A stretch of DNA of 64,000 nucleotides from contig OW203744.1 of NCBI GenBank assembly GCA_934045075.1, positions 2,435,001 through 2,499,000 of the forward strand, written 5' to 3'. A model generated the notes under the pieces. It saw nothing but the letters and a program-made list of their open reading frames with translations. It was not told the DNA's origin and made no database searches. Source of the DNA: Yponomeuta sedellus (lineage: Eukaryota > Arthropoda > Insecta > Lepidoptera > Yponomeutidae). A program made the position numbers and the translations under genes. This document shows, piece by piece, positions 31,478 through 42,494 of the stretch. How positions within the stretch are numbered: position 1 is the first letter of the stretch; every line of letters starts with the position of its first letter.

Positions 31478-31690
31478 TATTTATTTATTTATTTGTTTGT
31501 TTGTTTGTTTGTTTGTTTGTTTGTTTGTTTGTTTGTTTGTTTGTTTGTTTGTTTGTTTGTTTGTGTGTTTGTTTGTTTGTTTGTTTGTTTGTTTGTTTGT
31601 TTGTTTGTTTGTTTGTTTGTTTGTTTGTTTGTTTGTTTGTTTATTTATTTATTCATTTTTACTTCTTTATTGCACTCGAATCGCTCATAG
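31478..31690 (-). repeat. (TTTG)n microsatellite on a minus-strand retroelement tail
   Basis: About 40 TTTG units, one TGTG interruption at about 31563, with TTTA units at both ends. The right flank atttttacttctttattgca is the minus-strand end tgcaataaagaagtaaaaat, so the repeat is the tail. Confidence 0.9.
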
Positions 31691-31714
31691 CCCCGGCTGC
31701 CTGAGTGATCTTAA

Positions 31715-32030
31715 ACGATCATGAAGGTTAAGCAACACAGGGCGCGTTCAGTGCATGGATGGGCAAACCGTCTATGACTAACGCTAGTGACATTTTTCCG
31801 AGCGATTCCATGCTTCGCAAGGCACGTCAAGCAGTTGGTGCCGGCTGTCGTCAATAGATGGCAGTCGTTAAGTCAAGTCAGAGGCCTTAGGGCGGCTTGA
31901 AAATTTCTGACAGTAAGACCAGCCACTAGTCTTGCAAGCCTCCACCAATCAGGACTTGGCCCCCGTAATGGAGTATGGCCTATACCTTCCTCAGGGAAGA
32001 GACGCGTGCCCCTCGGTGGGGACATTGCAT
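31715..32030 (+). mobile_element. 5S-SINE, diverged subfamily
   Basis: The head cgatcatgaaggttaagcaa and cagtgcatggatggg is closer to 5S rRNA than in the other copies. The 3' end is tgcccctcggtggggacatt, a subfamily shared with 33375 and 57842. Confidence 0.8.
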
Positions 32031-32034
32031 CGTG

Positions 32035-32700
32035 TCGTCTACGATACTACTCCATCGCTTCGATACACCGTATTATCTGCCGAACATTTAATAATATTTC
32101 ATATTCGGTCCGATGGTACGCCTAATCCACTGTCCAGACCGTACAAAGTTCGATCGTCTGTTAATACTCGTACTATAACTATACGAACAAGCGAGTTCAA
32201 TTCTTAAAACCTTGGTAGCCACGTCGTTACAACCTTGTTAAGCTCTCAGTAACGGTGTGTCTTCTAATTGAAAATGTCTATCTGTTTTCATGTACACTAT
32301 ACGAGACAGCACCTCCGCGTATGGGACTTTATTGCGTTGGCTTTAGGGCTAAATTGCAGGTGATTTGCTTGTGGTAGTACAGGTAGATGTGGGCAGGGGC
32401 GTATCAAGGGCTCTCGGGTACTCGCTGAAGTGTTTATTGCTCCGCAAGTTCAGCATCTTTTAAGATGAAAGGATATTGTTTTGGTTATAGCATATGCACA
32501 ATATGTTAGCTTTTAGAATATAGGTACCTGAGGCTCTAGAGTAGGCTTTGGTGTTCGCCGAAAGCACACGAGTACTTCCTGCTCTGTATAAAACTTTTTT
32601 TCACTATTTTAAAAAGTTATGTAAAATTAAGTGTCATATTAGTTCCGATATTTCTATTACACGAATTCATCCGATTCTATCCGATAGTAGCCGAGGTATA
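32035..32700. other. Unassigned sequence
   Basis: No gene or family recognised. 32340-32400 (ttgcaggtgatttgcttgtg) may be a repeat trace. Confidence 0.4.
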
Positions 32701-32799
32701 TTCTAAAAGCTAACAGACTGTATGTATCGCGAACAAGAACGTTTTAACATCCTTGATCGCGAATCAATAAGAAATACCACTTTCGTGAATATTTTGTAA

Positions 32800-33050
32800 C
32801 ATAACATAACATTTACATACAAGCACATACATTGCTTCTGGCCCCACAATAGGATACCCTGTGTCGTGGGAACCAGAAACAACGACATCACAAACATGTA
32901 AACATCCAAGACCTGGGCTTTTTTTTGCTCCCAGCCGGGATTCGAAACCGGGACCTCTTGCATGGTAGGCTGACGCGCTACCGCTACGCCACAGAGGTCA
33001 TTGTGTTTGTTGAGTTTTCCTGTATGCAATAAAGACTAATCTTATCTTAT
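32800..33050 (-). mobile_element. tRNA-SINE B, best copy
   Basis: Minus strand: tRNA-like head gacctctgtggcgtagcggt with box B ggtttcgaatccc, an A-rich link, tgtcgttgtttctggttccc and ttgtatgtaaatgttatgtt. A jockey-like tgcaataaagactaatctta end flanks it on the right. Confidence 0.8.
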
Positions 33051-33125
33051 TCTTATGTAACTAATTAGGAAATCAAGAAAATTATTGTATGGAATCAGGC
33101 GTTACTTTGCGAAAATCCATTATAG

Positions 33126-33156
33126 CATTAAAATGTGAAAGTTATTTTCACATTTT
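33126..33156. repeat. 12-bp inverted repeat
   Basis: taaaatgtgaaa, gttat loop, tttcacatttta. Confidence 0.8.
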
Positions 33157-33214
33157 AGTGTAATTAAGGAAGAACCTATAGCAGATGATCTCTAATGGAG
33201 ACCACAAACTAGCA

Positions 33215-33330
33215 ATAGCAGCGTAGGATGCCCATAAACTCGCTGGACCGATCTGAGGCAGATTGCTCGCAGTGGCTGGTTGAGAACGACTGAGGATAGA
33301 GCAAAGGCCTAAATACAGCAGTGAATGAGG
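33215..33330 (+). pseudogene. RTE-type LINE ORF2 C-terminus (remnant)
   Basis: One frame reads TRWTDLRQIARSGWLRTTED RAK with flanking stops and IQQ near the end. It is the RTE end, heavily decayed. Confidence 0.55.
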
Positions 33331-33374
33331 ACGGGCGGTTTGATTGATTAAAATATATCAAGCAACCGAAAAAT

Positions 33375-33665
33375 TATAGGGCGGGTTCATTGCATGGATT
33401 ACGGTAAACCGTGTATGACTAAGGCTAGTGGCAATTTTCCGAGCGGCTCCGTGCTTCACAAGGCACGTTAAGCAGTTGGTGCCGACGGCAGTAGTTAAGC
33501 CAAGTCAGATGCCCTATCACGGCTTGAAAACTTCTGACAGTAAGACCAGCCACTAGTCTTGCAAGCCTCCACCAATCTGGACTTAGCCCCCATGGTTGAG
33601 TATAGCCTTTACCTTCCTCAGGAAAGATACCTGTGCCCCTCGGTGGGGACATAATGGGTTGATGA
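33375..33665 (+). mobile_element. 5S-SINE, diverged subfamily
   Basis: attgcatggattacgg head remnant, aggcacgttaagcagttggt body, and tgcccctcggtggggacata followed by atgggttgatg. Confidence 0.8.
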
Positions 33666-33689
33666 TGACTTCAGAATTTATGAATAAAA

Positions 33690-33900
33690 TAAATCTAGAT
33701 GTGCCCTGCGGCGGTACCCGTGGTGTATCGATTTTACCATGGGAATAAGATATTTTCCCGCAGTAAAACGTAGTCTATATGTTAAACCAGGGTGTCACCT
33801 AACTCCATACTAAATTTTATTAAAATCGCTCCAACCATTTAGACCTGAAGAAGTAACAAACATAACACACTCACAAACTTTCACCGTTGTTATATTAGTG
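33690..33900 (-). mobile_element. Helitron-like non-autonomous element
   Basis: tcgattttaccatgggaata, cgtagtctatatgttaaacc, agacctgaagaagtaacaaa and caccgttgttatattagtgt, the minus-strand equivalent of 1957-2163. Confidence 0.6.
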
Positions 33901-34119
33901 TGATGTGATAGTGTTTTGATTAGCTTCTATCAATAGACAGGCTATAATTATTAAACTTCGGCTTGTCCTTTTTCCCTTACAGCGCCCCTGTCGATTGCAT
34001 TCGCAAATGCAAATTTCATTCGGTGAAATTAGTACACACTAGCGCGCGTAATCACTACTGCAAAGAAAATATTCATGCCATTGGAGTACACACGACGACG
34101 CCTCTATCATGACGTGTGA

Positions 34120-34165
34120 TATCAACCCTTAGTATGTCCATAGCTGAAGCACGAGTTTCTCTCTT
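34120..34165 (-). mobile_element. 5S-SINE 3'-terminal fragment
   Basis: gatatcaacccttagtatgt followed by a degenerate ccatagctgaagcacgag. Confidence 0.5.
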
Positions 34166-34309
34166 CCTATCTATCCCAGAGTATAGATTATGACTTTTAA
34201 ATAATGAAATCGGCCGTTCAATTTAACGCCTAGGATTTTTTTTTACTACGGTTAGGTACTGCTAAAAATATCACGACACATAATCCGTACATAAAGGTCG
34301 TTTTTATAT

Positions 34310-34446
34310 CGTCGTCGTCGTCAGGCTATACTAGTCCACTGCTGGACATAGCTCTCCCCTAATGAGCGCCGTAGCGCCCTGTCTTCAGCTTGCCGCATCC
34401 AGTATCTGCCTGCAGTTTTTCGCAGATCGTCATCCCACCTGGTAGG

Positions 34447-34520
<74 letters not shown>

Positions 34521-34655
34521 AATTCTTAAAATTATTAATAAACATCCAAGCCCCCGGGTTTTTTTTTGCACCCATCCGGGATTAGAACCCAGAACTTCTT
34601 GCACGGTAATCAGATGTGCTACCGCTACGCCATAGAGGTCGTCAAATAAAGTTCT
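34310..34655 (-). mobile_element. RTE C-terminus, (AT)n and tRNA-SINE B cluster
   Basis: 34310-34450 is an RTE ORF2 end on the minus strand (PTRWDDDLRKTAGRYWMRQA, ESYVQQWTSIA, stop, (GAC)n tail). 34451-34519 is a 69-bp pure (AT)n tract directly at its truncated 5' edge. 34540-34655 is tRNA-SINE B on the minus strand (tttttttgcacccatccggg, gctaccgctacgccatagag). Confidence 0.75.
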
Positions 34656-34659
34656 CTAT

Positions 34660-35060
34660 CTATCTATATTTTAGCAATAATCACCATTCTGTAAATGGCC
34701 TGTTAATATTAATAATTTAAAGAAGAATCATTTGCATGCCACTACGAGCATTATTATTTTTATTATTTATAAGAACTTTATATACGCATTTTTCACAACA
34801 AAATGAATTTGTAAATTTGTTCTTAAAATTCTTAATCAACATCTATCAATATTATCAACGGCTCTGTTGTCGTGTGTACGCTCTGGCTGAAACCGGCAAA
34901 AGGCAAGCAAACAGTGTTGCCAGTTTGTGGAAAAGGGGATTGGAAAATTGAGTTCCGTTTTGTTTTATTTAGGAAAAGGTGGACATAAACACGAGTTAAC
35001 TTGTGAAGCTAATACTGTGCTACCGTTTGTGTTGTGAAAGATTATTTTATTATGAATTTA
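34660..35060. other. Unassigned sequence
   Basis: AT-rich, no gene or family recognised. Confidence 0.4.
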
Positions 35061-35063
35061 TCC

Positions 35064-35185
35064 TACTTAATATTATAAACGCGAAAGTTTGTAAGTGTGG
35101 ATGGATGTCAGTCACTCTTTCACGTAAAAACAATAATATAGCTTACACATCAGAATAATACATAAGCTACAATTTATAATTTTGG
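35064..35185 (+). mobile_element. Helitron-like 5' fragment
   Basis: tcctacttaatattataaac followed by gcgaaagtttgtaagtgtgg, the canonical 5' end, then tctttcacgtaaaaaca. Truncated before the 3' hairpin. Confidence 0.6.
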
Positions 35186-35306
35186 CTCAAATATTTTATT
35201 TAAATTAGAATATAGGTTTTAGGTTAGGTTCCGTTTTATACCATGAAGATTTTATGTCATATATATATATCTATATATATATATATATATTTATATATGA
35301 CATAAC

Positions 35307-35360
35307 GTTATTCAATTTAGACAAGAAAGATGGATCTCTTTCTTGTCTAAATTGAATAAC
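35307..35360. repeat. Perfect 24-bp inverted repeat
   Basis: Arms 35307-35330 (gttattcaatttagacaaga to aaga) and 35337-35360 are exact reverse complements with a tggatc loop. A second, AT-rich palindrome (ttatgtcatata to tatatgacataa) lies just upstream at 35250-35305. Confidence 0.9.
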
Positions 35361-35580
35361 AAAAACAATTGAAAGTCGATAATCAAATGTTTCACATTTT
35401 AAAAAAAAAAACATCATAGAAACCATTTGAAAAAAGTTTCATTCGAAAACCTCAAACCATGAAGATTCTATGTCAATTCAAAGAACCTATTGCAACAAAA
35501 CGGCAATTTCATACTTTAACTCCTATTATTTTATGCCTACAAACTACTTAACACAAAGCGCTTAAGCATACTTTTAAAAA

Positions 35581-35613
35581 GGCCAGCGCAGTCCCACGTC
35601 TGCGCAGGCCTTT
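35581..35613. mobile_element. Harbinger-like TIR remnant
   Basis: aggccagcgcag and gtctgcgcaggcct are the two ends of the 23603 family with almost no interior. Confidence 0.55.
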
Positions 35614-35619
35614 AAGCCG

Positions 35620-36235
35620 CTACCTTCGCGCCGTGTTGTAGTGGAGAAAAAGGCAGCGGAAAAAAACCCCACTCTGGCCATCTTTTCTCAAGTCATCTTA
35701 AACCAAATACACCAGTTGCGTATACCCAATGTTTCTGCGGATACTTAGCGACTTTGAAAATAAAAAAAAGAAGTTAGAAAGAAAATTCGTTTGATTCACC
35801 ACACAATACCCAAAACACCATAACATTGACAGCATGACGCAATCAAAAAGGAAATAAACAGAGTCATACATATCATGCACGCACTGGGAATAAATAAAAA
35901 AAAAAAAAATGTTTATTCTATAAAAGGTACATGCAACTTTTACAAACAATCGTTTTCGCCAAACTAAATGATAGTTTGTTGGCAGACTTACTCTCACTTT
36001 AAAACTAAGTTACGTAAACTACCTAACAAATTACTTAAATTAAGTTTACATAGAAAAGTAAAACGAGATACTTCACATAGATAGGGTCAATTCGTGGTAC
36101 TGGTTACAAACTGGTCCATCAATTCAGAAGCTACACACTTTTTATAAAGCTTTTTACTGGCATATTGTGAGGATCTTAGTTCCACTGACATTTCATTTAG
36201 TATAGTAGGGACTAAGTACCTACTGTGCTTCGTGT
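35620..36235. other. Possible minus-strand retroelement end; otherwise unassigned
   Basis: Minus strand 36200-35910 reads a short frame (LVPTILNEMSVELRSSQYAS, then KKLYKKCVASELMDQ) followed by 300 bp and an aataaacattttt end. This resembles a LINE C-terminus and 3' UTR, but I cannot place the family. Confidence 0.3.
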
Positions 36236-36239
36236 CAGA

Positions 36240-37224
36240 AGCGCTCGTGGCCTAGGCGAATCGAGTGATTGGAATCAATCACTTGGTTAAGCAACAACAG
36301 GCGCGGTTAGGTACGGGATGGGTGAGCGTCCCGTGACTACCGTCATCAGTGGCATTTTTCCGAGCGCTTCCGTGCTTCGCAAGGCACGTTAAGCCGTTGG
36401 TGCCGGCTGTCATATAATGGCAGTCGTTAAGCCATGTCAGAGGCCTTAGGCTGCGTTTCCATTGACGCGGAGCTGGGCGGAGCGGTGCTTAGCGGTGCAT
36501 GAACTGTCCAATCACTATGCTCGAAATCTCCGCTCTGCTTCAATGGAAACAGCACGAGCGGAGCGGGGCAGAGCTGAACGGATATTCATTATAAAATAAG
36601 CGAGGTGATGCGGAGCGGAGGACAGCGGGGCGGTGTGGAGCGGAGGACAGGGCGGTGCGTTGCGGAGGGTAGCTAGGTATATTTATATTAGAAATAAGTT
36701 GAAAATTCTCCATGCACGGAACGATAATTTATATGTTGTCGAATCCAGAATCTATGTTTTCTCTTCATATACAAAAAAGTCGCAACAGTCAATGCTACTT
36801 CATCTGATTCGTTATCTTCGTCTTCAAGTAAGGAAAGATATAAAAGGATTGCTTTTTTCTTTTTAAGCGACAACATGACGTATGCTCTTTCTGAAAGATG
36901 GAGACAAACTGAGCGCAAAATTGCGCAACTCCAAAGTTTGCTCCGCTCCGCACCGCACCGCCCCGCTCCGCTCCTCTCCGCTCTGCTTCAGTGGAAACAC
37001 TCACCACTTTTCACCGCTATTCTCCGCTCATCTCCGCACAGCTCCGCGTCAATGGAAACGCAGCCTTATGGGCGGCTTGATAACTTCTGACAGTAAGGCC
37101 CGCCACTGTCTTACAATCCTCCACCAACCCGGACTTGGCCCCCGTGGTGGAGTATGGCCTAACCTTCCTGCGATGCAGGAAGAGACCCGTGCCCTAGCAG
37201 TGGGGACATACAAGGGTTGATAAC
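36240..37224 (+). mobile_element. 5S-SINE split by a Harbinger-like insertion
   Basis: 36240-36448 holds the 5' two thirds (gcgctcgtggcctaggcgaa head, cacttggttaagcaacaaca, gatgggtgagcgtcccgtga). 37069-37224 holds the rest (tgggcggcttgataacttct to catacaagggttgataac). Removing 36449-37068 restores the contiguous family sequence ggccttatgggcggc. Confidence 0.9.
36449..37065. mobile_element. PIF/Harbinger-like MITE (617 bp, TTA target duplication)
   Basis: A perfect 27-bp TIR starts ggctgcgtttccattgacgc at both ends (36449-36475 and 37039-37065). TTA occurs at 36446-36448 and 37066-37068. Subterminal regions are rich in gcggagcgg/ccgctccgc words. No transposase is visible. Confidence 0.85.
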
Positions 37225-37324
37225 AAGTACTGTCTAGTTCTTTTTCCATAATAGTCGTTTACTGGTGGAACAGTTAACTTTTTATTTTTTACATTACGAG
37301 TGTTTTTATTGTTTTATTGAATCG

Positions 37325-37382
37325 AAGCTGGGTCTCCCGCTTCAGAGTCCAGTATTCAACCCACTGGGCTACCGCCCTTAAT
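37325..37382 (-). mobile_element. tRNA-like fragment
   Basis: gctgggtctcccgcttcaga and acccactgggctaccgccct read on the minus strand as a box A-bearing tRNA-like head (gcggtagcccagtgggttga). Likely a SINE head. Confidence 0.45.
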
Positions 37383-37676
37383 TATAACTTGTCAATGTCC
37401 TTGCAGTGCAGCGCCAAACGTTAATTTCAGCCAATTTACGAAATGTCGGCCGGCCAGCTCATCTAGGCATGTCAAACACTAAAATTGGTTATTTTCCACT
37501 TCCACCAACTATTAGCAGGAAATTTGACATTATTAGGTCATATAAAAGGGTAGAGAGAATATTGCATTTCCCAGGTCAGGGAAAATAAAGGAATTTGTTA
37601 CAGAATGTAAATACGTAACCTTACTATTAACATTATTAATGCGATAATTTGTGATGATATTTAGATGTGTGTTACT

Positions 37677-37795
37677 CTTCTTCTTCTTCAGGCTATATTA
37701 TGTAGTCCACTGCTGGACATAGCCCTACCCTAATGAGCGCCATAGCGCCCTGTCTTCAGCTTGCCGCAACCAGCATCTGCCGGCAATTACTCAAT
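37677..37795 (-). pseudogene. RTE-type LINE ORF2 C-terminus (remnant)
   Basis: cttcttcttcttcaggctat tail side, then tagtccactgctggacatag and cttcagcttgccgcaaccag, the reverse complement of the RTE end with a (GAA)n tail. Confidence 0.7.
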
Positions 37796-37883
37796 CAAAC
37801 AAAACGGCTAAACGAAGTTACGTGAAACTTGGCGTTCATACCCGAACGCATTCACACCAGAACGGCTTAACGGATTGAATTAA

Positions 37884-38215
37884 AACAGTTTTTATACGGA
37901 TTTATGCTCGTTTATTACATTTTTACAAAAATCTATCGTTCGGCACTTTTTCAGGTGCCGTGGTCCCGGATGACTGAGGTGACGGGCGTCTTTTAGAAAG
38001 CATTAACGGTTAGTTTACTAGTTTACATGAACTTAAAAATACTGCTTATTAATTGACATAATTTTTTTTTTTTAACTCTACAGTCACACTTCTAGCAAGG
38101 GGGTCTCATGCACTTAAGCACTGGTTCCCATGCTACCGGTATGTTCCAACCACGATCTCTATTGCCTCGCGTATCATTCTAGGGAAGAAACGGTCTTCTC
38201 GGGCTAGAACTTTAA
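37884..38215. mobile_element. Penelope-like or foldback repeat, partial copy
   Basis: Shares attaaaacagtttttatac, tcggcactttttcaggtgcc and gtcccggatgactgaggtga with the arms of 47830-48451. It also shares tagcaagggggtctcatgca and gttcccatgctaccggtatg, inverted, with that element's interior. It therefore contains one arm plus a rearranged interior. Confidence 0.55.
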
Positions 38216-38481
38216 CTTTATCGAATCGTATCGTACCGCTTAACGGATTGAGACAAAATACGTCACAGAGATCAATTACAGTCTGGAGTAGCTCTTAGGC
38301 TACTTTGTGTCCCGGTAAAGTGAATATCTTTTGATAAGTTTCTTCGCGAACGTAGTCTCAAATAATAAAGCTTGTTTGCATCAAAATAACATAAAAATAT
38401 TATTGTAAAGAAAGTTTATTAGACTATTGCGTATCCTGTCATTCAAAGTTACACTACTCATACTTCTCAAGGACCTCATAA

Positions 38482-38748
38482 TATAATATAATGTAATGTG
38501 ATGTGATGCGATGCGATGCGATGCGATGCGATGCAATGCGGTGCGATGCGATGCGATGCGATGCGATGCGATGCGATGCGATGCGATGCGATGCGATGCG
38601 ATGCGACGCGACGCGACGCGACGCGACGCGACGCGACGCGACGCGACGCGACGCGACGCGACGCGACGCGACGCGACGCGACACGACACGACACGACACG
38701 ACACGACACGACACGACACGACACGATACGATACGATATAGTATAATA
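38482..38748. repeat. Pentanucleotide array with ordered variant blocks
   Basis: A continuous 5-bp register changes in order: TAATA/TAATG, then about 20 GATGC (to 38604), about 15 GACGC (to about 38680), about 9 GACAC (to about 38724), 2-3 GATAC, then GATATAG/TATAAT. One central block is doubly CpG-bearing and the flanking blocks lose one CpG each, by T on the left and by A on the right. Confidence 0.95.
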
Positions 38749-38754
38749 TGGTTA

Positions 38755-39190
38755 GATTACTTAGACCGGTATAAGAAACTAGTTCCTTTCTCTCTACACT
38801 AACGTCTCGTTGATACCGTATTTCTGTCAGCAATACTATGTTGGCAATCGAACTGCGATTCGGGGAAAGATTTGCAACCTCTGGATGGTCGCCAAACTTG
38901 AATTTAACACCTTTTCAGTACGCAAAGTGCTGCCTGGCCACAGGCTAAAACACCTCCTCTATGAAATCCATTGGATGTTGTAACTTTCAACGAATATCGA
39001 AAGAGATTTTTTACACTGTGACGCGTAAAATCTGGGAAGGGAAACTGTGAATGCAAATGGAATTTATCGTGTATCCGCCATAATATCGTATGAGTCCGTT
39101 GGGAAATTCCTGCTTTGCATGTTGCCGTTAGCAGTTTGAAGTGTCTCATAAGAATATGTTTGAGGTATTCTTACATTTAGTAATTGTTCG
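38755..39190. other. Unassigned sequence
   Basis: No gene or family recognised. Confidence 0.4.
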
Positions 39191-39192
39191 TT

Positions 39193-39535
39193 ATCAAACC
39201 TTGTATGTCCCCACTGCTGGGGCACGGGTCTCTTCCTGCATTGCAGGAAGGTTCGGCCTTACTCCACCAAGGGGGCCAAGTCCGGCTTGGTGGAGGATTG
39301 TAAGACAGTGGCGGGCCTTACTGTCAGAAGTCATCAAGCCGCCCATAAGGCATGCTTAACGACTGCCATTACATGACTGGCACTAACGGCTTAGCACGCC
39401 TTGCGAAGCACGGAAGCGCCCGGAAAAAATGCCACTAGCGGTAGTCACGTGACGCTCACCCGTCCAGCACCTGTTGCCTAACTCAAGTGATTGATTCCAA
39501 TAACTCGGTTCGACTAGGCCACGAGAGCGCTTCAG
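39193..39535 (-). mobile_element. 5S-SINE, near full length
   Basis: tatcaaaccttgtatgtccc to cgactaggccacgagagcgc. The 5S-like head has a deletion around the intermediate element. Confidence 0.85.
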
Positions 39536-39539
39536 TACA

Positions 39540-40065
39540 TATATTATAGGATCCACAAACATGTGGAAACAATGGGGCTAATGGGGGTTGAGGGAATAGT
39601 TTTTCTTAGGCAAATCGGTCGGCGCCTGACGAGTCGTGGATAATACCTGATGCAAAGGATCAACGGATGCAACGGGGTAACGCTGCTAGCGTCATGGGAG
39701 CTTCTGGATCGGGCGTGTCCCTGACCGGTAGTTTTTATTAATATACTTTGGTTTTCTATCGTTTTTTGTGCCAATTTTTATGACGAAGCTCTCAGTAAAT
39801 TTTTTGTGTGTGTAATGCTTCTTTCTATGCTCCTAAAATTGTTTGAGTATATTTTGTAATGGCTTACCTTTATTCTTGTCTATTGTTCGTTCGGCTTATT
39901 GGCTACTAGTAAGCCAAAACTGACAGCACCAAGACAGGTGTTAAATGATGAATTATGTTTACTTTGTATTCAGCTCTCAAGCTGATTTCGATGCTAAATT
40001 CTGTCGGCAGTAAATCATGAAATTGTCACCTATTGTGACTAACATTATTAATGACATTGCCCTGG
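39540..40065. other. Unassigned sequence
   Basis: No gene or family recognised. Confidence 0.4.
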
Positions 40066-40067
40066 TG

Positions 40068-40650
40068 TGGGTGCAAATATTCTGCGACTACATTGTGTTG
40101 TAATTTACATGAAGTTGAAAAAGAAAAGGCGTTTTAAAAGAAAACACCGAACTTTTGTCCACTCCGGTCTCTTAATGTACTCGGTAACTTGAAAGACTTT
40201 TTGGACGAGGTACTTTTAGTCCTTCGTGTGCGTTATTCGATACAATTTATGAGAGAACTATATCGACGGACAAAAAAGTACCCGGGCATAGTCCCTCGTC
40301 TGCGCAGGCCTTTGATGTGTCGAGATTTTTTGAGAAATTGAATAATTTATATTGTAATTGGCTATGTCGCTCTCTACAGTTTTAAAATAAACAGTGTTCT
40401 ACTAGTCGTATATCAAGAGACCGGAGTGGACAAAAGTTCGGTGTTTTCTTTTAAAACGCCTTTTCTTTTTCAACTTCATGTAAATTACAACACAATGTAG
40501 TCTCAGAATATTTGCTTCCATAGCGTATGCTTCAGTCAATTTCCGGGGAACAAAATGACTGCACACCGTAGGCGTTGAGTCCGCGACAAGTACTCGAGTA
40601 CTTGTCACTTTTGTCCCTTGGGGACAAAAGTCCCTCGTCTGCGCAGGCCT
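40068..40650. mobile_element. Inverted pair of truncated Harbinger-like elements
   Basis: 40068-40311 (plus) ends cgtctgcgcaggcct. 40412-40650 (inverse) also ends cgtctgcgcaggcct. The parts they share, 40071-40173 and 40415-40517, form long inverted arms. On the minus strand 40402-40608 a frame reads MEANILRLHCVVIYMKLKKK followed by RRFKRKH, like the N-terminus of a Harbinger nuclease. A perfect gacaagtactcgag palindrome lies at about 40586. Confidence 0.7.
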
Positions 40651-40659
40651 TAAGAATTA

Positions 40660-41430
40660 ATTCAGCTACCGCAATAGGATCTCCTGTAATGATAGCTGTA
40701 AGTTATGGTAATAAATAAATAAATAATGCATGCATTGCATAGTTACATAAAAAACCCTTTATTTCGCTTTTGGCATAAAAATGTATTTTATGCCACACCT
40801 GGTAACAAAGTGGCTTTCTGGCCAAGTGTAGACATAAAAAGATGTACACAATACAGGAGGTAATAAAGAAAGCTCTCGATCGCATATTTACGTCCCTCGC
40901 TTGCAGCTTGGGCCGGAAACTTCTGCGATCTCCTTTCCTTTGCCTTTGCTCCTTGCCTTTCTTTGTATTACCACCCTAGTTGTGTAATGTACTATTACAC
41001 AATTTTTGAATCGTGTACCGTGTACGAGTATTACACCTTATAGTAGAAACATACCATGCTCAATGAAAGATGTACTCAAATCTAGTCAGGTTTATGTTTT
41101 GAGGACTGGCAAGAGCAGGACACAGTTGCATAAATTCCCGCAGTTTGGCTTGAAGCCAGAATTTGGAGCTAGCGCGATGAAACAAGTTGTATTTATTGGG
41201 CTTGTCAGAAACATGGACAAAAAACTAAAAGTTTTTTTTTCTGCAAAGTTTTCTTCTTCCACTCAATCCTTCATCGGGTATGGGTAGTGTGAAATTTTCA
41301 TTGGTTTTAGACTTTATTTCAACTTGATAAGGTTAAATTTAATATGGACGTTATTTTGCTATTTCAGTTATTTTTGTTTATTAGGCACGGAACAGAGCAC
41401 AGCGTTTAACATTGACATACAGGCACATTT
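40660..41430. other. Unassigned sequence
   Basis: No gene or family recognised; the 93-codon frame at 41006 has no recognisable motif. Confidence 0.4.
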
Positions 41431-41433
41431 CAG

Positions 41434-41682
41434 GCGCTCGTGGCATTTTTCCCAGCGCTTCCGTGCTTCGCAAGGCACGTTAAGCCATTGGTGCCGGCAG
41501 TCGTTAAGCCATGTCAGAGGCCTTTTGGGCGGCTTGATAACTTCTGACAGTAAGGCCCGCCACTGTCTTACAATCCTCCACCAACCCGGACTTGGTCCAC
41601 GTGGTGGAGTATGGCCTAACCTTGCTGCGATGCAGGAAGGGACCCGTGCCCCAGCAGTGGGGACATACGAGGGTTGACAACG
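41434..41682 (+). mobile_element. 5S-SINE with head deletion
   Basis: ggcgctcgtggc joins directly to atttttcccagcgcttccgt, so the 5S-like promoter is deleted. The 3' end is complete (catacgagggttgacaacg). Confidence 0.85.
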
Positions 41683-41800
41683 ATACAGGCACATACATTG
41701 CTTCTGGCTCCACACTAGGATACCCTGTGTCGTGGGAACCAGAAACAGCGACATCACAAACGTGTAAATATCCAAGATCTGCCGGTATTTTTTTTCAGCA
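41683..41800 (-). mobile_element. tRNA-SINE B, 3' part
   Basis: caggcacatacattgcttct, tgtgtcgtgggaaccagaaa, then aatatccaagatctgccggt. Abuts the 5S-SINE end exactly. Confidence 0.7.
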
Positions 41801-41924
41801 ATCAAATCAATCCTAGTACTATATAATTGTAGTAGGTACATACTAGTTTGAAGCTAGATTGACACCCAAAGTATACATGGTCGTTAAAATTCATAGACAA
41901 ACTAAATAGGGTAGTCCTCATATT

Positions 41925-41925
<1 letters not shown>

Positions 41926-41977
<52 letters not shown>

Positions 41978-42494
41978 TTATTTGAAGCCACAAAGATACA
42001 ATACACATAACGATATTAAAATGATACAGTCAAATAAGAAAAGAAAGAACAAAGAAAAATATTATACAACAAAGAATACTATATAAAACAAACATTTACA
42101 ATTTAGAAGGGCATTGTATCCCCGCAGCCACAAACAGGTAGCTGACTCAGCATTTGCTGCAGGCTGGGCCTGCAACACTGATTTTCAGTCAGCACCTATT
42201 CTTCAATTCATACATAAAGTGTAGAATATACCTACATACAGATCCAACATAAAAATAATATTTATAAAACAATGTCAATAGAATAGAATATGCTGTGAAA
42301 TATACTAAATATAGAATATCTAAGTAACAATGCACATAATATGATAATAATATATAGCAATAAATAATTATAAGAAATAACAAATAAGTACATAATGGAA
42401 TTATTAAAACAGGTTAATGTAATTAAAGTTAACATAACATAGAGGAAAAAAACCATATATATATACTTAAAAGGCGAACTGCTGGGGGATTCGG
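41926..42494 (-). mobile_element. CR1-like LINE 3' UTR with (GA)n tail
   Basis: The (GA)n tract 41926-41974 is the 3' tail on the minus strand after an aataaatgtc signal. The hairpin motif (ggtagctgactcagcatttg, caacactgattttcagtcag) and AT-rich UTR follow, leading into the coding remnant at 42495. Confidence 0.7.

Noticed and set aside
36633..37249. Short frames across the GC-rich Harbinger-like MITE
   Set aside because: They run from the MITE into the host 5S-SINE on both strands without family motifs.
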